A stretch of 64,000 bases of DNA from Mangrovimicrobium sp033283265 (GCA_033283265.1 JAWMQN010000001.1:62001-126000), one strand, 5' to 3'. Counted from the stretch's first letter, positions 36,538 to 45,938 are shown. Made by a program: numbers and translations. Notes: generated by a model not told the origin, from the sequence alone.

Positions 36538-37491
36538 CTAGCGCGCGCTGATCAGTTGCTCCAGCTTGACCTGGTCGGCGACGAAATTGCGAATTCCCTC
36601 CGCCAGTTTTTCCGTGGCCATCGCGTCGGCATTGAAGTCGTAGCGGAAGGCCGCTTCCTGTGGGCTGTGGCGGGCGATGTCCGAGCTCGCCGCTTGCGCC
36701 GACAGCCTGCGCGGCAGTTCAGCGCTGTCCGCGGCCAGTTCCTCCAGTAGCGCCGGGCTGATGGTCAGCCGGTCGCAGCCGGCCAGGGCCTCGATCTCGC
36801 CGCTGTTGCGGAAGCTGGCACCCATGACCACGGTGCGGTAGTCGTGCTGCTTGTAGTAGTTGTAGATGCGGGTAACGGATTGCACGCCGGGGTCGTCTTC
36901 CGGGCGTTCCACCTGCAGGTCGGTGTTGGCCTTGTACCAGTCGAGGATGCGGCCGACGAAGGGCGAAATGAGGAACACCCCGGCGTCGGCACAGGCGGCC
37001 GCCTGGGAAAAACCGAACAGCAGGGTGAGGTTGCAGTTGATGCCCTCGCGCTCGAGAATCTCGGCGGCCCGGATGCCCTCCCAGGTGGCGGCGATCTTGA
37101 TCAGGATCCGGCTGCGCGGGATGTCGGCGTCTGCGTACAGGCCGATCAGCCGCCGCGCCCGGGCCAGGGTGGCCTCGCTGTCGAAGGACAGCCGGGCATC
37201 CACCTCGGTGGATATCCTGCCGGGGATGATGCCGAGGATCTCCCTGCCCACGTCGACCGCGAAACGGTCGCAGCAGTCGGCCAGCTGTTGCGCCCCCGAG
37301 CCGCCCTGGGCGGTGGCCCAGGCCTTGGCATTGTCGAGCAGTTCCGCGTAGTGGGGCAGGGCAGCGGCCTTCAGCAGCAGCGAGGGGTTGGTCGTGGCGT
37401 CGGTGGGGGCGAAACGGCGGATCGCCTCGATGTCGCCGGTGTCGGCGACAACCTCGGTCATGGCTTTCAACTGGTCTAGCTTGCTGGTCAT
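36538..37491 (-). CDS. tal: Transaldolase B
   Basis: This 317-residue enzyme of the non-oxidative pentose phosphate pathway transfers dihydroxyacetone units between sugar phosphates. The Schiff-base Lys lies in ILIKIAATWEGI, the family motif DATTNPSLLLKAA is present, and length equals E. coli TalB. The ATG at 37491 gives the standard N-terminus TSKLDQLKAM; a longer open frame is not conserved. Single gene with a 277-base divergent region upstream shared with the crotonase at 37769. Confidence 0.97.
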   Translation of the reverse strand: MTSKLDQLKAMTEVVADTGDIEAIRRFAPTDATTNPSLLLKAAALPHYAELLDNAKAWATAQGGSGAQQLADCCDRFAVDVGREILGIIPGRISTEVDARLSFDSEATLARARRLIGLYADADIPRSRILIKIAATWEGIRAAEILEREGINCNLTLLFGFSQAAACADAGVFLISPFVGRILDWYKANTDLQVERPEDDPGVQSVTRIYNYYKQHDYRTVVMGASFRNSGEIEALAGCDRLTISPALLEELAADSAELPRRLSAQAASSDIARHSPQEAAFRYDFNADAMATEKLAEGIRNFVADQVKLEQLISAR

Positions 37492-37768
37492 ACTGCGGTC
37501 CGTAATTTTCTCTGTGTTGGCAAAACAGGGCGGCACATGATCGCGGGAATGCCGTGGCTTGTCCAATGTGGATGAAGATTGTCCAGTTGACCCTGCGGCC
37601 GGGCGTACGCGAGACTGCTGGCCGCAGGCTGGCTTTCGCGCCTGCACCAACTACCCAAGAAGTGACGTCTAATGTCAAGATTTGGCCCCGGCGGTGATGC
37701 ATACTCGGTGCGACCCGCAGCGGGGCGATGCCCCTGGATTCTGACTATAAGCATAGGGAGTACTGCAG

Positions 37769-38764
37769 ATGACCGTAGAATTGAGAGACCACGTTACCCT
37801 GAAAAAGGAAGCGCTGGATAACGGCTGGATCCTGTACGAAAAGGACAAGGCCACCAAGATCGCAACCATCACCTTCAACCGCCCGGACAAGCAAAATGCC
37901 ATGAACATCGGCATGCGCCAGCTCTACGGTGAATTCATCCACAAGGCCAACGTCGACGACGACGTGAAGGTGCTGGTGATTCGTGGCGAAGGCCCCAACT
38001 TCGGCGCCGGCGGCGACCTGCCGGAGCAGGCCGACATGCTGTCGGAATCCACTGGCGATGTTTCCCTGCTGCCCGAATTCGGCATCGATGACCCGGACGT
38101 GAAGTACCCGCCCAAGGGCACCTTCCGCTTCATCCACAGCCTGGTCGACGAGTACGCCAAGGCACCGGCCGGCAACCGCTCGCTGCAGGAGTTCAAGAAA
38201 ATCTCCATCCTGGAGACCAAGGGCTACTGCTACGGCTGGCATTTCTACCAGGCGGCGGACGTCGACCTGATCGTATCCTCCGAGGACACCCTGTTCGGTC
38301 ACCCCTCGTTCCGCTATGTCGGCTGGGCACCGCGTCTCTGGCAGTGGGCGGAGACCATGGGCGTACGCAAGTTCATGGAGATGATGTTCACCGGCCGCCC
38401 GTTCACGGCGAAGGAAATGTACGACATCGGCTTCGTCAACAGCGTGGTGCCGCGGGACAAGCTGGAAGAGGAAACCATGAAGTACGCCCGGGCCTGTGCG
38501 ACCTCCCGTCCGGTGGACACCGTGCAGGTGCAGAAGACCTTCTTCGAGGTGTTCAAGCAGCACAAGGGCGAGTACATGGGCAGCCTGGTCAGCGCCTGGG
38601 TCGAGGGCATGCTGCCCGCGGTCAAGGAAGACAAGGGCGCCGGCGACATCGTCCTCGGCGACGAAGTGTTCAAGGAGCGCGGCCTCAACAACGTGGTCAA
38701 GGACGTCGACATGCTCTACCCACCGGAGTGGCGCCTCGCTCACTCCAACCGCAAGAAGCCCTGA
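37769..38764 (+). CDS. Divergent enoyl-CoA hydratase/isomerase family protein
   Basis: This 331-residue crotonase-fold protein has a standard beginning (IATITFNRPDKQNAMNIGM) and the first oxyanion block as GEGPNFGAGGDLPEQ, but the usual GGGxELA segment is replaced by TKGYCYGWHFYQAADVDLI, so the normal catalytic Glu is missing. The remainder, with LFGHPSFRYVGWAPRLWQW and MMFTGRPFTAKEMYDIGFV, keeps the fold. A hydrolase or lyase role on a CoA or ketone substrate is possible. It ends against a hairpin shared with the convergent dioxygenase gene. Strong AGGGAG ribosome site 8 bases before the start. Confidence 0.85.
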   Translation: MTVELRDHVTLKKEALDNGWILYEKDKATKIATITFNRPDKQNAMNIGMRQLYGEFIHKANVDDDVKVLVIRGEGPNFGAGGDLPEQADMLSESTGDVSLLPEFGIDDPDVKYPPKGTFRFIHSLVDEYAKAPAGNRSLQEFKKISILETKGYCYGWHFYQAADVDLIVSSEDTLFGHPSFRYVGWAPRLWQWAETMGVRKFMEMMFTGRPFTAKEMYDIGFVNSVVPRDKLEEETMKYARACATSRPVDTVQVQKTFFEVFKQHKGEYMGSLVSAWVEGMLPAVKEDKGAGDIVLGDEVFKERGLNNVVKDVDMLYPPEWRLAHSNRKKP

Positions 38765-38785
38765 TCCCCGGGGCTTTGACGCCCT

Positions 38786-38819
38786 GGCTATCCGGCTTGC
38801 CTAGGCAAGCTGGATAGCC
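38786..38819. terminator. Bidirectional hairpin between crotonase and intradiol dioxygenase genes
   Basis: Two 16-base arms (38786-38801 and 38804-38819), one G-T pair apart from perfect, flank a two-base centre. The minus-strand stop codon TAG (38803-38801) sits at the tip. No long T tract follows on either side. Confidence 0.6.
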
Positions 38820-39685
38820 TTGTAGGCGAGCATCGACCCATCCCACTGCCGCTCCGCTTCAAACTGGTAGTCGGCGACATCGCTGCCGAAAACCCCGTCC
38901 CTCGCATTGCTCGTGTCCTTGGTACTGCCGGTGTAATCCGGGTGGTTGAGGTAGATATCGTTACCGAGCTCGTCGTCGAAACAGAACTGGCTGACCAGTG
39001 AGGCCTTGCCATCGCGCACCACCCGGAAGTGAATATGCGTGGTGCGGCTCGGGTACCAGCCCGGGAAACAGCACTTGAAATAGACCAGTCCGTTGGCGTC
39101 CGTGGTTTGCACACCGCGGAACCAGCGCGATGCCAGAGCTCCCGTATCATTCCCGGTACAGTAACCGGAGTTGAAGCTGCCGGTGTTGCTGCTGCCCGTG
39201 GTATCGCCGGAGTAGATGCCCTCCCAGTTGACAAACCACACCTCGATGTCGGCGTCGGCAATCGGTGCGCAGGAGGCGTCCACCAGTTTCATTACCAGCG
39301 CCATCGGCACACCGGGCTGGCCATCGGAGATATCCTGCGCGTAATGGTCGGCGTGGAAGTAGCAGGGCCCGAGGGTGTACTCGCTGGTCAGGCGGCAGGG
39401 GTTGCCGAGCCCGCTGGCAAAGGGATCCGCCGGGGGGAAGTCGGCCTGCATCGCGGCGGTACCTCCGCTCAGCCAGTCGCTGTTGTTGCTGACGCTCTCG
39501 TCAGTTGTGTCGGTGGCGTCTGTGCTGCTATCGACAGATCCGCTGCTGTTGTCGCTGACGCTCGCGCTACTGCTACCACTGCCCCCACCGCAGCCGGCCA
39601 TGGGTAGCAGGGGCAGCAGGCAGATGGTCGTGCCTAGCCTGCGCAGCAGTCGCCTGCGTTCGATAGAGGGTTGGAATGGTTGCAT
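38801..39685 (-). CDS. Exported intradiol ring-cleavage dioxygenase-like lipoprotein
   Basis: This 294-residue protein has a twin-arginine style start (ERRRLLRRLG), a hydrophobic segment and a lipobox MAGC (Cys about residue 32), then about 35 residues of Ser/Asp/Thr-rich linker before the catalytic domain. The domain resembles the protocatechuate/catechol 1,2-dioxygenase C-terminal fold: LTSEYTLGPCYFHADHYAQD has the first Tyr, ADIEVWFVNWEGIYSG the second block, and RTTHIHFRV the His ligands. A secreted form could open catechol rings outside the cytoplasm. The iron ligands appear intact (Tyr, Tyr, His, His). Confidence 0.82.
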   Translation of the reverse strand: MQPFQPSIERRRLLRRLGTTICLLPLLPMAGCGGGSGSSSASVSDNSSGSVDSSTDATDTTDESVSNNSDWLSGGTAAMQADFPPADPFASGLGNPCRLTSEYTLGPCYFHADHYAQDISDGQPGVPMALVMKLVDASCAPIADADIEVWFVNWEGIYSGDTTGSSNTGSFNSGYCTGNDTGALASRWFRGVQTTDANGLVYFKCCFPGWYPSRTTHIHFRVVRDGKASLVSQFCFDDELGNDIYLNHPDYTGSTKDTSNARDGVFGSDVADYQFEAERQWDGSMLAYKAIQLA

Positions 39686-39817
39686 GTCGGGCCCTTTGCT
39701 TTCCGGGAAAGAAGTGAAAAGCAGATACTACGAGCCTGCGGCCGGGACTAAAGACCGGCCGGGTAAACAAGGGTAAAAAATTGTAAATGCCTGCCCGCCG
39801 GGCGCCGGCAAGATTGG

Positions 39818-40834
<1,017 letters not shown>

Positions 40835-40932
40835 ATCGCAGTAAAACAGGCGTCCGGCGGTGTTTCTTCCGCGACCCGCGCGCGCAGGGTGGCAGAAGGG
40901 GCTTGTCAGTGGGCGCGGGATTCTAGCGTAAT

Positions 40933-41847
40933 TCACTGTGGTAGCGGAATGAACTCTTCCTCATCCCCGGGCACGAGGGGAAAGCGTCGGGCCTGCCAAT
41001 CCGCCTTCGCCTGCTCCAGCCGCGCCTTGCTGCTGGAGACGAAATTCCACTCGATGAAGCGCTGGCTGAAGGATTCCCCGCCGATCAGCGCAATCCGGCT
41101 CTCGCCCAGGGCTTCGATGGTCACCCCGGCCCGGGGCGACAGCACTGCCATGGCATAGCGCTCCAGGCGACTGCCGCCGATGCTGACGTCGCCGCTGGCG
41201 ACGTAGACCGCGCGCTCGGCGCAGTCCGGCAGTTCCAGTAGCTGGCCCGGTTCAAGATCCGCCTCCAGGTAGAGGGTTTCGGCGAAGGTCGCCACTGGCG
41301 AGGTGACGCCATAGGCGCTGCCAATCATGACCCTTACCGGCACCTCGCCGATCAACACTGTGGGTACATCCGACGCCGGATAGTGGTGAAAGGCGGGCTC
41401 GACCTCTTCGGCTGCCTCGGGCAGCGCCAGCCACAATTGCAGGCCGTGCAGCACGTGCTCGCTGGCAGTCACCTCGGGGCGCTCGCGCTCCGAGTGCACG
41501 ATACCCCGGCCGGCGACCATCAGGTTGATGTCGCCGGGGCGAATCGGCTGGTAGCTGCCGAGCGAGTCGCGGTGGAGGATTTCCCCCTCGAACAGGTAGG
41601 TGACCGTGGCGATGCCGATATGTGGGTGAGGGCGCACATTGATACCCTCGCCAGCGGCAAAGCGCGCCGGCCCCATGTGATCGAAGAAGATCCATGGCCC
41701 GACCATGCGGCGCTCCCTGACCGGCAGCAGCCGGCGCACGGAGAAGCCGCCAAGATCCTTTTCCTTGGGGCGAATGATCAGTTCCAGGGCGTCGCAGCCG
41801 GACTCGGTGTCACAGTCCTGCTCGCACTGGCGGGTGAAGTTGCTCAT
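40933..41847 (-). CDS. Pirin family protein
   Basis: This 304-residue bicupin has the pirin signature: GGFSVRRLLPVRERRMVGPWIFFDHMGP, then NVRPHPHIGIATVTYLFEGE with metal-binding His residues, and HSERERPE. Bacterial pirins show quercetinase activity or bind partner proteins; which applies is unknown. The ATG at 41847 starts SNFTRQCEQDC. It is separated by 87 bases from the TetR gene on the same strand. Confidence 0.93.
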   Translation of the reverse strand: MSNFTRQCEQDCDTESGCDALELIIRPKEKDLGGFSVRRLLPVRERRMVGPWIFFDHMGPARFAAGEGINVRPHPHIGIATVTYLFEGEILHRDSLGSYQPIRPGDINLMVAGRGIVHSERERPEVTASEHVLHGLQLWLALPEAAEEVEPAFHHYPASDVPTVLIGEVPVRVMIGSAYGVTSPVATFAETLYLEADLEPGQLLELPDCAERAVYVASGDVSIGGSRLERYAMAVLSPRAGVTIEALGESRIALIGGESFSQRFIEWNFVSSSKARLEQAKADWQARRFPLVPGDEEEFIPLPQ

Positions 41848-41934
41848 GAAGGCGGCTCCGGGCTCCGGGCGAAACAACCTTCATTGTAGATGATCCCGCC
41901 TGCCAGGGAGCGTCCTTCGCCCCCGGGTACGGGG

Positions 41935-42537
41935 TCAGCCCTGTCGCAGTTGCGGCTCGATTACTGCGACCTCGAGCATTTGTGCCACCTTGGGCGCAGG
42001 CAGCGGTTTCGACTGCCGCAACCACCAGGCCAGCAGCTCGATCAGCGAACTGGCCGCGAGGGTGATGCTCAGGTCCGTCGGTAGCAGGGTGTCGGAGCGG
42101 GGGAACTCGCCGGCGAGAGCGCGGGCGATGGACAGCAGCTTGTCCTTCATCGCCAGCGCGGCGCCACCGGTGAGCAGGGTGGACCAGAGGCTGCGACGGC
42201 TGTGCACGTACTCGCAAAGGACAAGGCAGGAAGCGTAGGCGCCCTCGCGGTCCAGCAGCGGAAAGGCGAGATCGACCAGACGCCCCATCTCCTCGGCGGC
42301 GAGATCCTCGAGTAATTCCTCCTTGCTGCCGTAGTGGCGGTAGAAGGTGGCGTGACCGACGCCGGCCTCGGCGGCGATGTGGCGTACGGAGATTTCCTCC
42401 AGCGAATGGGATTCCAGCAGGCGTAGAAAGCCCTCGCAGAGTGCTTCCCGTGAACGCAGGGCGCGACTGTCGATGTTCATGTTGCGGGCCGCGTTGTCGG
42501 CATGCGGGTTTTCCTCTGCAGTGCGTGGCAAATTCAT
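41935..42537 (-). CDS. TetR-family regulator, paralogue 1
   Basis: This 200-residue repressor-type protein has the helix-turn-helix in ISVRHIAAEAGVGHATFYRHYGSKEELLED (about residues 48-77) and a ligand-binding domain with LWSTLLTGGAA and LLAWWLRQSKPLP. It is clearly paralogous to the TetR protein at 45208 through both domains. It is divergent from the P450 gene, and two matching 17-bp operator-like sites lie in the shared region, so it probably controls itself and the P450. The start could also be the ATG at 42480. Confidence 0.93.
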   Translation of the reverse strand: MNLPRTAEENPHADNAARNMNIDSRALRSREALCEGFLRLLESHSLEEISVRHIAAEAGVGHATFYRHYGSKEELLEDLAAEEMGRLVDLAFPLLDREGAYASCLVLCEYVHSRRSLWSTLLTGGAALAMKDKLLSIARALAGEFPRSDTLLPTDLSITLAASSLIELLAWWLRQSKPLPAPKVAQMLEVAVIEPQLRQG

Positions 42538-42579
42538 TTGCCCGGCGCTGCGCCTGGGTGACGGGCCTTGTGCCGGGTG

Positions 42580-42633
42580 TTGACATTCTATGATACGTGG
42601 TGTCTCATAACAACTGTGAGACGGGATGTCTCA
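42580..42633 (+). promoter_or_regulatory. P450 promoter region with two TetR operator-like sites
   Basis: TTGACA (42580-42585) is a likely -35 element. Two 17-bp sites follow: TGATACGTGGTGTCTCA (42591-42607) and the palindrome TGAGACGGGATGTCTCA (42617-42633), 26 bp apart centre to centre. The same arrangement with near-identical half-sites precedes the TonB receptor gene at 45884-45938. Confidence 0.75.
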
Positions 42634-42711
42634 TAGAGTGAAGGACACATGCCTGGTTGTCGCGGTTGGACCGGTATGTTCAAGCTGGAGCCGCGATAAC
42701 AAATTAGAAGG

Positions 42712-43977
42712 TTGGCTATGGAAAACTACGCTGATATCGACCTGTTCACCGACGAGTCCCTGATTGGTGACCCCTATTCCTACTTCGAGTACCTGCGCTC
42801 CCAGGGACCCGCAGTGTACCTGCCCAGGCACAATGTCTACGCGGTTACCGGCTACAGCAATGGCTTGCCGATATTCTCCGATCACGAGATCTACTCCGCC
42901 GCCATCGCAGTGAATGGGCCGATTCCGCCGCTGCCGTTTACCCCGGAAGGCGACGATATCACCGAGCAACTGGACGCCGTGCGCGACGAACTGCCCTTCG
43001 CCGGGATCATCATTACCGAAGACATGCCCCAGCACGCCAAGACCAAGTCGCTGATGATGGGCATGATCACGCCGGCGCGGCTGAAGGCCAACCACGAGTT
43101 CATGGGCAAGCTGTCCAACAGACTGATCGACGAGTTTGTCGACAAGGGCGAGTGCGAGGTCATCATGGACTTCGGCCAGCCCTTCGCGACCCTGGTCATT
43201 GCCGACCTGCTCGGCGTGCCCGAGGAGGATCACCCGAAGTACCGCGTCCTGCGTTCCAACCTGCCCGGAATCATCGGCGCCCAGAGCACCGAGCACGACC
43301 CGCTGGCGGAGATCGGCCTGTATTTCTGGGGCTATATCGAAGACCGCCGCGCCAACCCGCGCGACGACGTGCTGGGCCGCCTCGCCCAGGTGAAGTACAA
43401 GGACGGCAGCACGCCGGATATCCTCGAAGTGGTGAAAACCGCGACCTTCATGTTCGGTGCCGGCCAGCACACTACCGTGCTGCTGATCGCCAGCGCCCTG
43501 CGTGCACTGGCGGAAGACCAGGCCATGCAGAAGCAGCTGCGCGAGGACCGCTCGCTGATCCCGAACTTTGTCGAGGAGATGCTGCGCCTCAACAGCCCGG
43601 TGAAGCTCGAATATCGCCTGGTGAAGAAAACTACTGAAATCGGGGGTGTGGAAGTCAAGGCGGGCTCGACCCTGCTGCTGATTCTCTCGGCGATGAACCG
43701 CGACCCGGAAATTTTCGAGGACCCGCAGCAGGTCAGGCTCGATCGCAAGAACGGCATGGATCACGTGGCGTTCGGCCGCGGCATGCACGCCTGCGCGGGT
43801 TCGCCGCTGGCGCGTGCTGAGGCCACGGTCGCACTCAACAGCCTGTTCGACCGCACCGCCAACTTCACCCTCGACGAGGAGAAGCACGGCCCGGCGGGCG
43901 AGCGCAGGTTCGAGTACGAGCCCACCTACACGCTGCGCGGGCTGAAGGAACTCCACCTCAAGTTCACTCCCGCGTGA
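42712..43977 (+). CDS. Cytochrome P450
   Basis: This 421-residue soluble monooxygenase has the heme-binding motif FGRGMHACAGSPLARAEA with the thiolate Cys361, the ExxR motif in EEMLRL, and the PERF-like region NRDPEIFEDPQQVRLDR. In the I helix the oxygen-activation motif reads FGAGQHTT, with His253 where most P450s have Asp or Glu next to Thr. The ferredoxin encoded 34 bases downstream should supply electrons; no ferredoxin reductase is seen. The substrate is unknown, though a terpenoid or steroid-like compound fits the TetR and receptor context. Confidence 0.96.
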   Translation: MAMENYADIDLFTDESLIGDPYSYFEYLRSQGPAVYLPRHNVYAVTGYSNGLPIFSDHEIYSAAIAVNGPIPPLPFTPEGDDITEQLDAVRDELPFAGIIITEDMPQHAKTKSLMMGMITPARLKANHEFMGKLSNRLIDEFVDKGECEVIMDFGQPFATLVIADLLGVPEEDHPKYRVLRSNLPGIIGAQSTEHDPLAEIGLYFWGYIEDRRANPRDDVLGRLAQVKYKDGSTPDILEVVKTATFMFGAGQHTTVLLIASALRALAEDQAMQKQLREDRSLIPNFVEEMLRLNSPVKLEYRLVKKTTEIGGVEVKAGSTLLLILSAMNRDPEIFEDPQQVRLDRKNGMDHVAFGRGMHACAGSPLARAEATVALNSLFDRTANFTLDEEKHGPAGERRFEYEPTYTLRGLKELHLKFTPA

Positions 43978-44011
43978 GCAGCGCGAAGCGAGCGGTAACA
44001 GGACACGCGCA

Positions 44012-44332
44012 ATGGTGAAACTGACCTTTATCGAACCGGGGGGAGGCCGCAAGGAACTGGAAGTTGCTCCCGGTGGTTCGCTGATGGAAGCGGCGGTGTT
44101 GAATGGGGTTGAGGGCATCATCGCCGAGTGCGGCGGTAACTGCGCCTGCGGCACCTGCCGGGTTTTCGTGGCGGCGGAGCAGGCGGCACAGCCGCCGACA
44201 CCGGTAGAACCGGAGGTATCGATGCTGGAATTCATCGATGAAGCCGCCACTACCCTGCGCCTGTCCTGCCAGATCGAGGTCACCCCGGAGCTCGACGGCC
44301 TGGTGATCGAGGTATCCCCGGAACAGCGCTAG
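44012..44332 (+). CDS. 2Fe-2S ferredoxin (adrenodoxin/putidaredoxin type)
   Basis: This 106-residue protein carries the cluster ligands in CGGNCACGTC (Cys40, Cys46, Cys49) and the last in RLSCQIEV (about Cys86), the spacing of vertebrate-type 2Fe-2S ferredoxins that serve P450s. An extra Cys44 is non-ligand. It follows the P450 gene closely and ends before a good terminator, so the two form a two-gene operon. Confidence 0.95.
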   Translation: MVKLTFIEPGGGRKELEVAPGGSLMEAAVLNGVEGIIAECGGNCACGTCRVFVAAEQAAQPPTPVEPEVSMLEFIDEAATTLRLSCQIEVTPELDGLVIEVSPEQR

Positions 44333-44352
44333 CTGTTCGCCAGTTTTTCTCC

Positions 44353-44386
44353 ACCCGCAAGGCCTCGCCGCGCGGGTGTTTTTTTA
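44353..44386 (+). terminator. Rho-independent terminator after the ferredoxin gene
   Basis: ACCCGC pairs with GCGGGT across a 13-base GC-rich loop and is followed by a run of eight T residues interrupted by one G. It closes the P450-ferredoxin operon. Confidence 0.8.
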
Positions 44387-44491
44387 TTGAAGCGTGCCAA
44401 CTCTCCCTCCGCTCGCCATGGAGAAAATCCCGTTGTTCCCCGGGCGTCGCGGCGCGATACTGGGTGCCCACTTCTGGTTCGGGAGAAACCG

Positions 44492-45211
44492 ATGGCTGAT
44501 TCGAGCAGGGCAAGCGCGCTGATTCTCGGTGTTTGCATATTCGCCGGGCTGGCAGCGCTGGGCTACCTCGGCGGTAGCGCGGCACTGGATATCAAGCAGT
44601 TTGAACGCAGCGTCACGGTAAAGGGCCTGTCAGAGCGGGAGTACGATGCGGATATCGTCATCTGGCCGATACAGTTCACCAGCGCCAGCAACAAGCTCGA
44701 GGAGTTGTATGGGGGGCTCGCCGTCAGCGCGGAAAAAATCCGCGCCTTCCTCATCCTCAACGGCATCGCCCCCGAGGCTATCTCACAGGGCGCACCGGCC
44801 ATCACCGATAAATCCGCGCAGCAGTACAGCAACAGTTCGGGTGCCGAATTCCGCTACGTCGCCAACCAGTCGGTGACCGTGTATTCCGCCGACATCGCTA
44901 CAGTGCGCAGAGTCATGGGAGCGCTCGCCGACCTCGGCAAACAGGGCATCGCCATCAGCGGCGAGAATTACATGGGGCAGACCGAGTACCTGTTTACCCG
45001 CCTCAACGAGGTTAAACCGGAGATGGTCGAGGAGGCCACCCGCAATGCGCGGGCGGTAGCGGAGAAATTCGCCGAGGACTCGGGCAGCCGGCTGGGCAAG
45101 ATCCGCCAGGCCTCGCAGGGCCAGTTCACCATCAGCGACCGGGACCGCAACAATCCGCACATCAAGAAGGTGAGGGTGGTGTCGACGGTGGAATACTATC
45201 TCTCCGACTAG
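44492..45211 (+). CDS. SIMPL-domain membrane-anchored protein
   Basis: This 239-residue protein has one N-terminal membrane helix (about residues 8-30; ALILGVCIFAGLAALGYLGG) and a SIMPL/DUF541 domain with SVTVKGLSEREYDADIVIWP and EYLFTRLNEVKPEMVEEAT. It is a distant relative of the SIMPL protein at 6643 and belongs to the variant kept as a membrane-anchored form. Start ATG at 44492, with GGGAGA 12 bases upstream; the longer frame from 44387 lies over the terminator region. Its stop overlaps the TetR stop by 4 bases in convergent fashion. Confidence 0.88.
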   Translation: MADSSRASALILGVCIFAGLAALGYLGGSAALDIKQFERSVTVKGLSEREYDADIVIWPIQFTSASNKLEELYGGLAVSAEKIRAFLILNGIAPEAISQGAPAITDKSAQQYSNSSGAEFRYVANQSVTVYSADIATVRRVMGALADLGKQGIAISGENYMGQTEYLFTRLNEVKPEMVEEATRNARAVAEKFAEDSGSRLGKIRQASQGQFTISDRDRNNPHIKKVRVVSTVEYYLSD

Positions 45212-45795
45212 TCGAAGCCCTCGTTGACCAGCGGGGAAATAACCGCCTCATCGAAGATCGCGGCGACTTCCTCGACCGGCAGTGGCTTGTCCTGTTTCAG
45301 CCACCAGACCAGGATTTCAATAATCATGCTGGTGCTCAGCGCCCGGCGCAGGTCGGTGGGCAGGCGGTGTTTGGCGGGCTTCCAGCCAGCGGCGATTTCC
45401 CGGGTGATATTCAGCAGTTCTTCCTTCATCGCCGCTGCGGCGCCGCCGGTAAGCAGGGTGGACCAGATACTCCAGTGATCGTGCACGTACTGGCACAGTA
45501 CCAGACTCGCCGCGGCGGAATTGGTGGTGCCGAGGGCGGGCAGTGACAATTCCACCAGGCGGTCTATTTCCCCGGCCGCGACATCGTCGAGTAACTCTTC
45601 CTTGACCGAGTAGTGGCGGTAAAAGGTGGCGTAACCGACACCGGCTTCGGAGACCACGTCGCGGATCGAGATGTCTTCCAGCGCATGGTTTTCCAGCAGG
45701 TGGAGCAGGGCGGCGCGCATCGCTTCCCGCGAGCGCACTGCCCGCGCGTCCGGGCTCGAGCGCGATTTCTTCTGTGTCCCCTTGGTGTCGTTCAT
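45208..45795 (-). CDS. TetR-family regulator, paralogue 2
   Basis: This 195-residue protein has the helix-turn-helix in ISIRDVVSEAGVGYATFYRHYSVKEELLDD and a ligand-binding domain with IWSTLLTGGAAAAMKEELLN and LVWWLKQDKPLPVEE, closely similar to paralogue 1 at 41935. It is divergent from the TonB receptor gene, and paired operators lie between. The two regulators may cross-bind each other's sites. The 5' end is at 45795, where a MNDTKG start is supported by the paralogue's alignment. Confidence 0.93.
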   Translation of the reverse strand: MNDTKGTQKKSRSSPDARAVRSREAMRAALLHLLENHALEDISIRDVVSEAGVGYATFYRHYSVKEELLDDVAAGEIDRLVELSLPALGTTNSAAASLVLCQYVHDHWSIWSTLLTGGAAAAMKEELLNITREIAAGWKPAKHRLPTDLRRALSTSMIIEILVWWLKQDKPLPVEEVAAIFDEAVISPLVNEGFD

Positions 45796-45883
45796 CGCTG
45801 TATTCTGCCTGCTTTCAGCTCCCGATTGCTACTTGGAAGGCGCGTGCCAGGGACATTGCAGCGGTTCCGGGCGCCCGCGACGC

Positions 45884-45938
45884 TTGACATTATATGAGAT
45901 AGAGTATCTCATAGATGGCTGTGAGATAGGATGTTTCA
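45884..45938 (+). promoter_or_regulatory. TonB-receptor promoter region with two TetR operator-like sites
   Basis: TTGACA (45884-45889) precedes a perfect palindrome TGAGATAGAGTATCTCA (45895-45911) and a second site TGAGATAGGATGTTTCA (45922-45938), 27 bp apart. Half-sites match those before the P450 gene (TGAGAC/T and A/GTCTCA). Confidence 0.78.

Noticed and set aside
36844..37479. A 211-codon plus-strand frame over the transaldolase gene
   Set aside because: It is the antisense shadow of a highly conserved enzyme.
44387..44491. Longer N-terminus of the SIMPL protein
   Set aside because: This stretch overlaps the terminator end of the ferredoxin gene and encodes no membrane or conserved segment; the ATG at 44492 has a good ribosome site.
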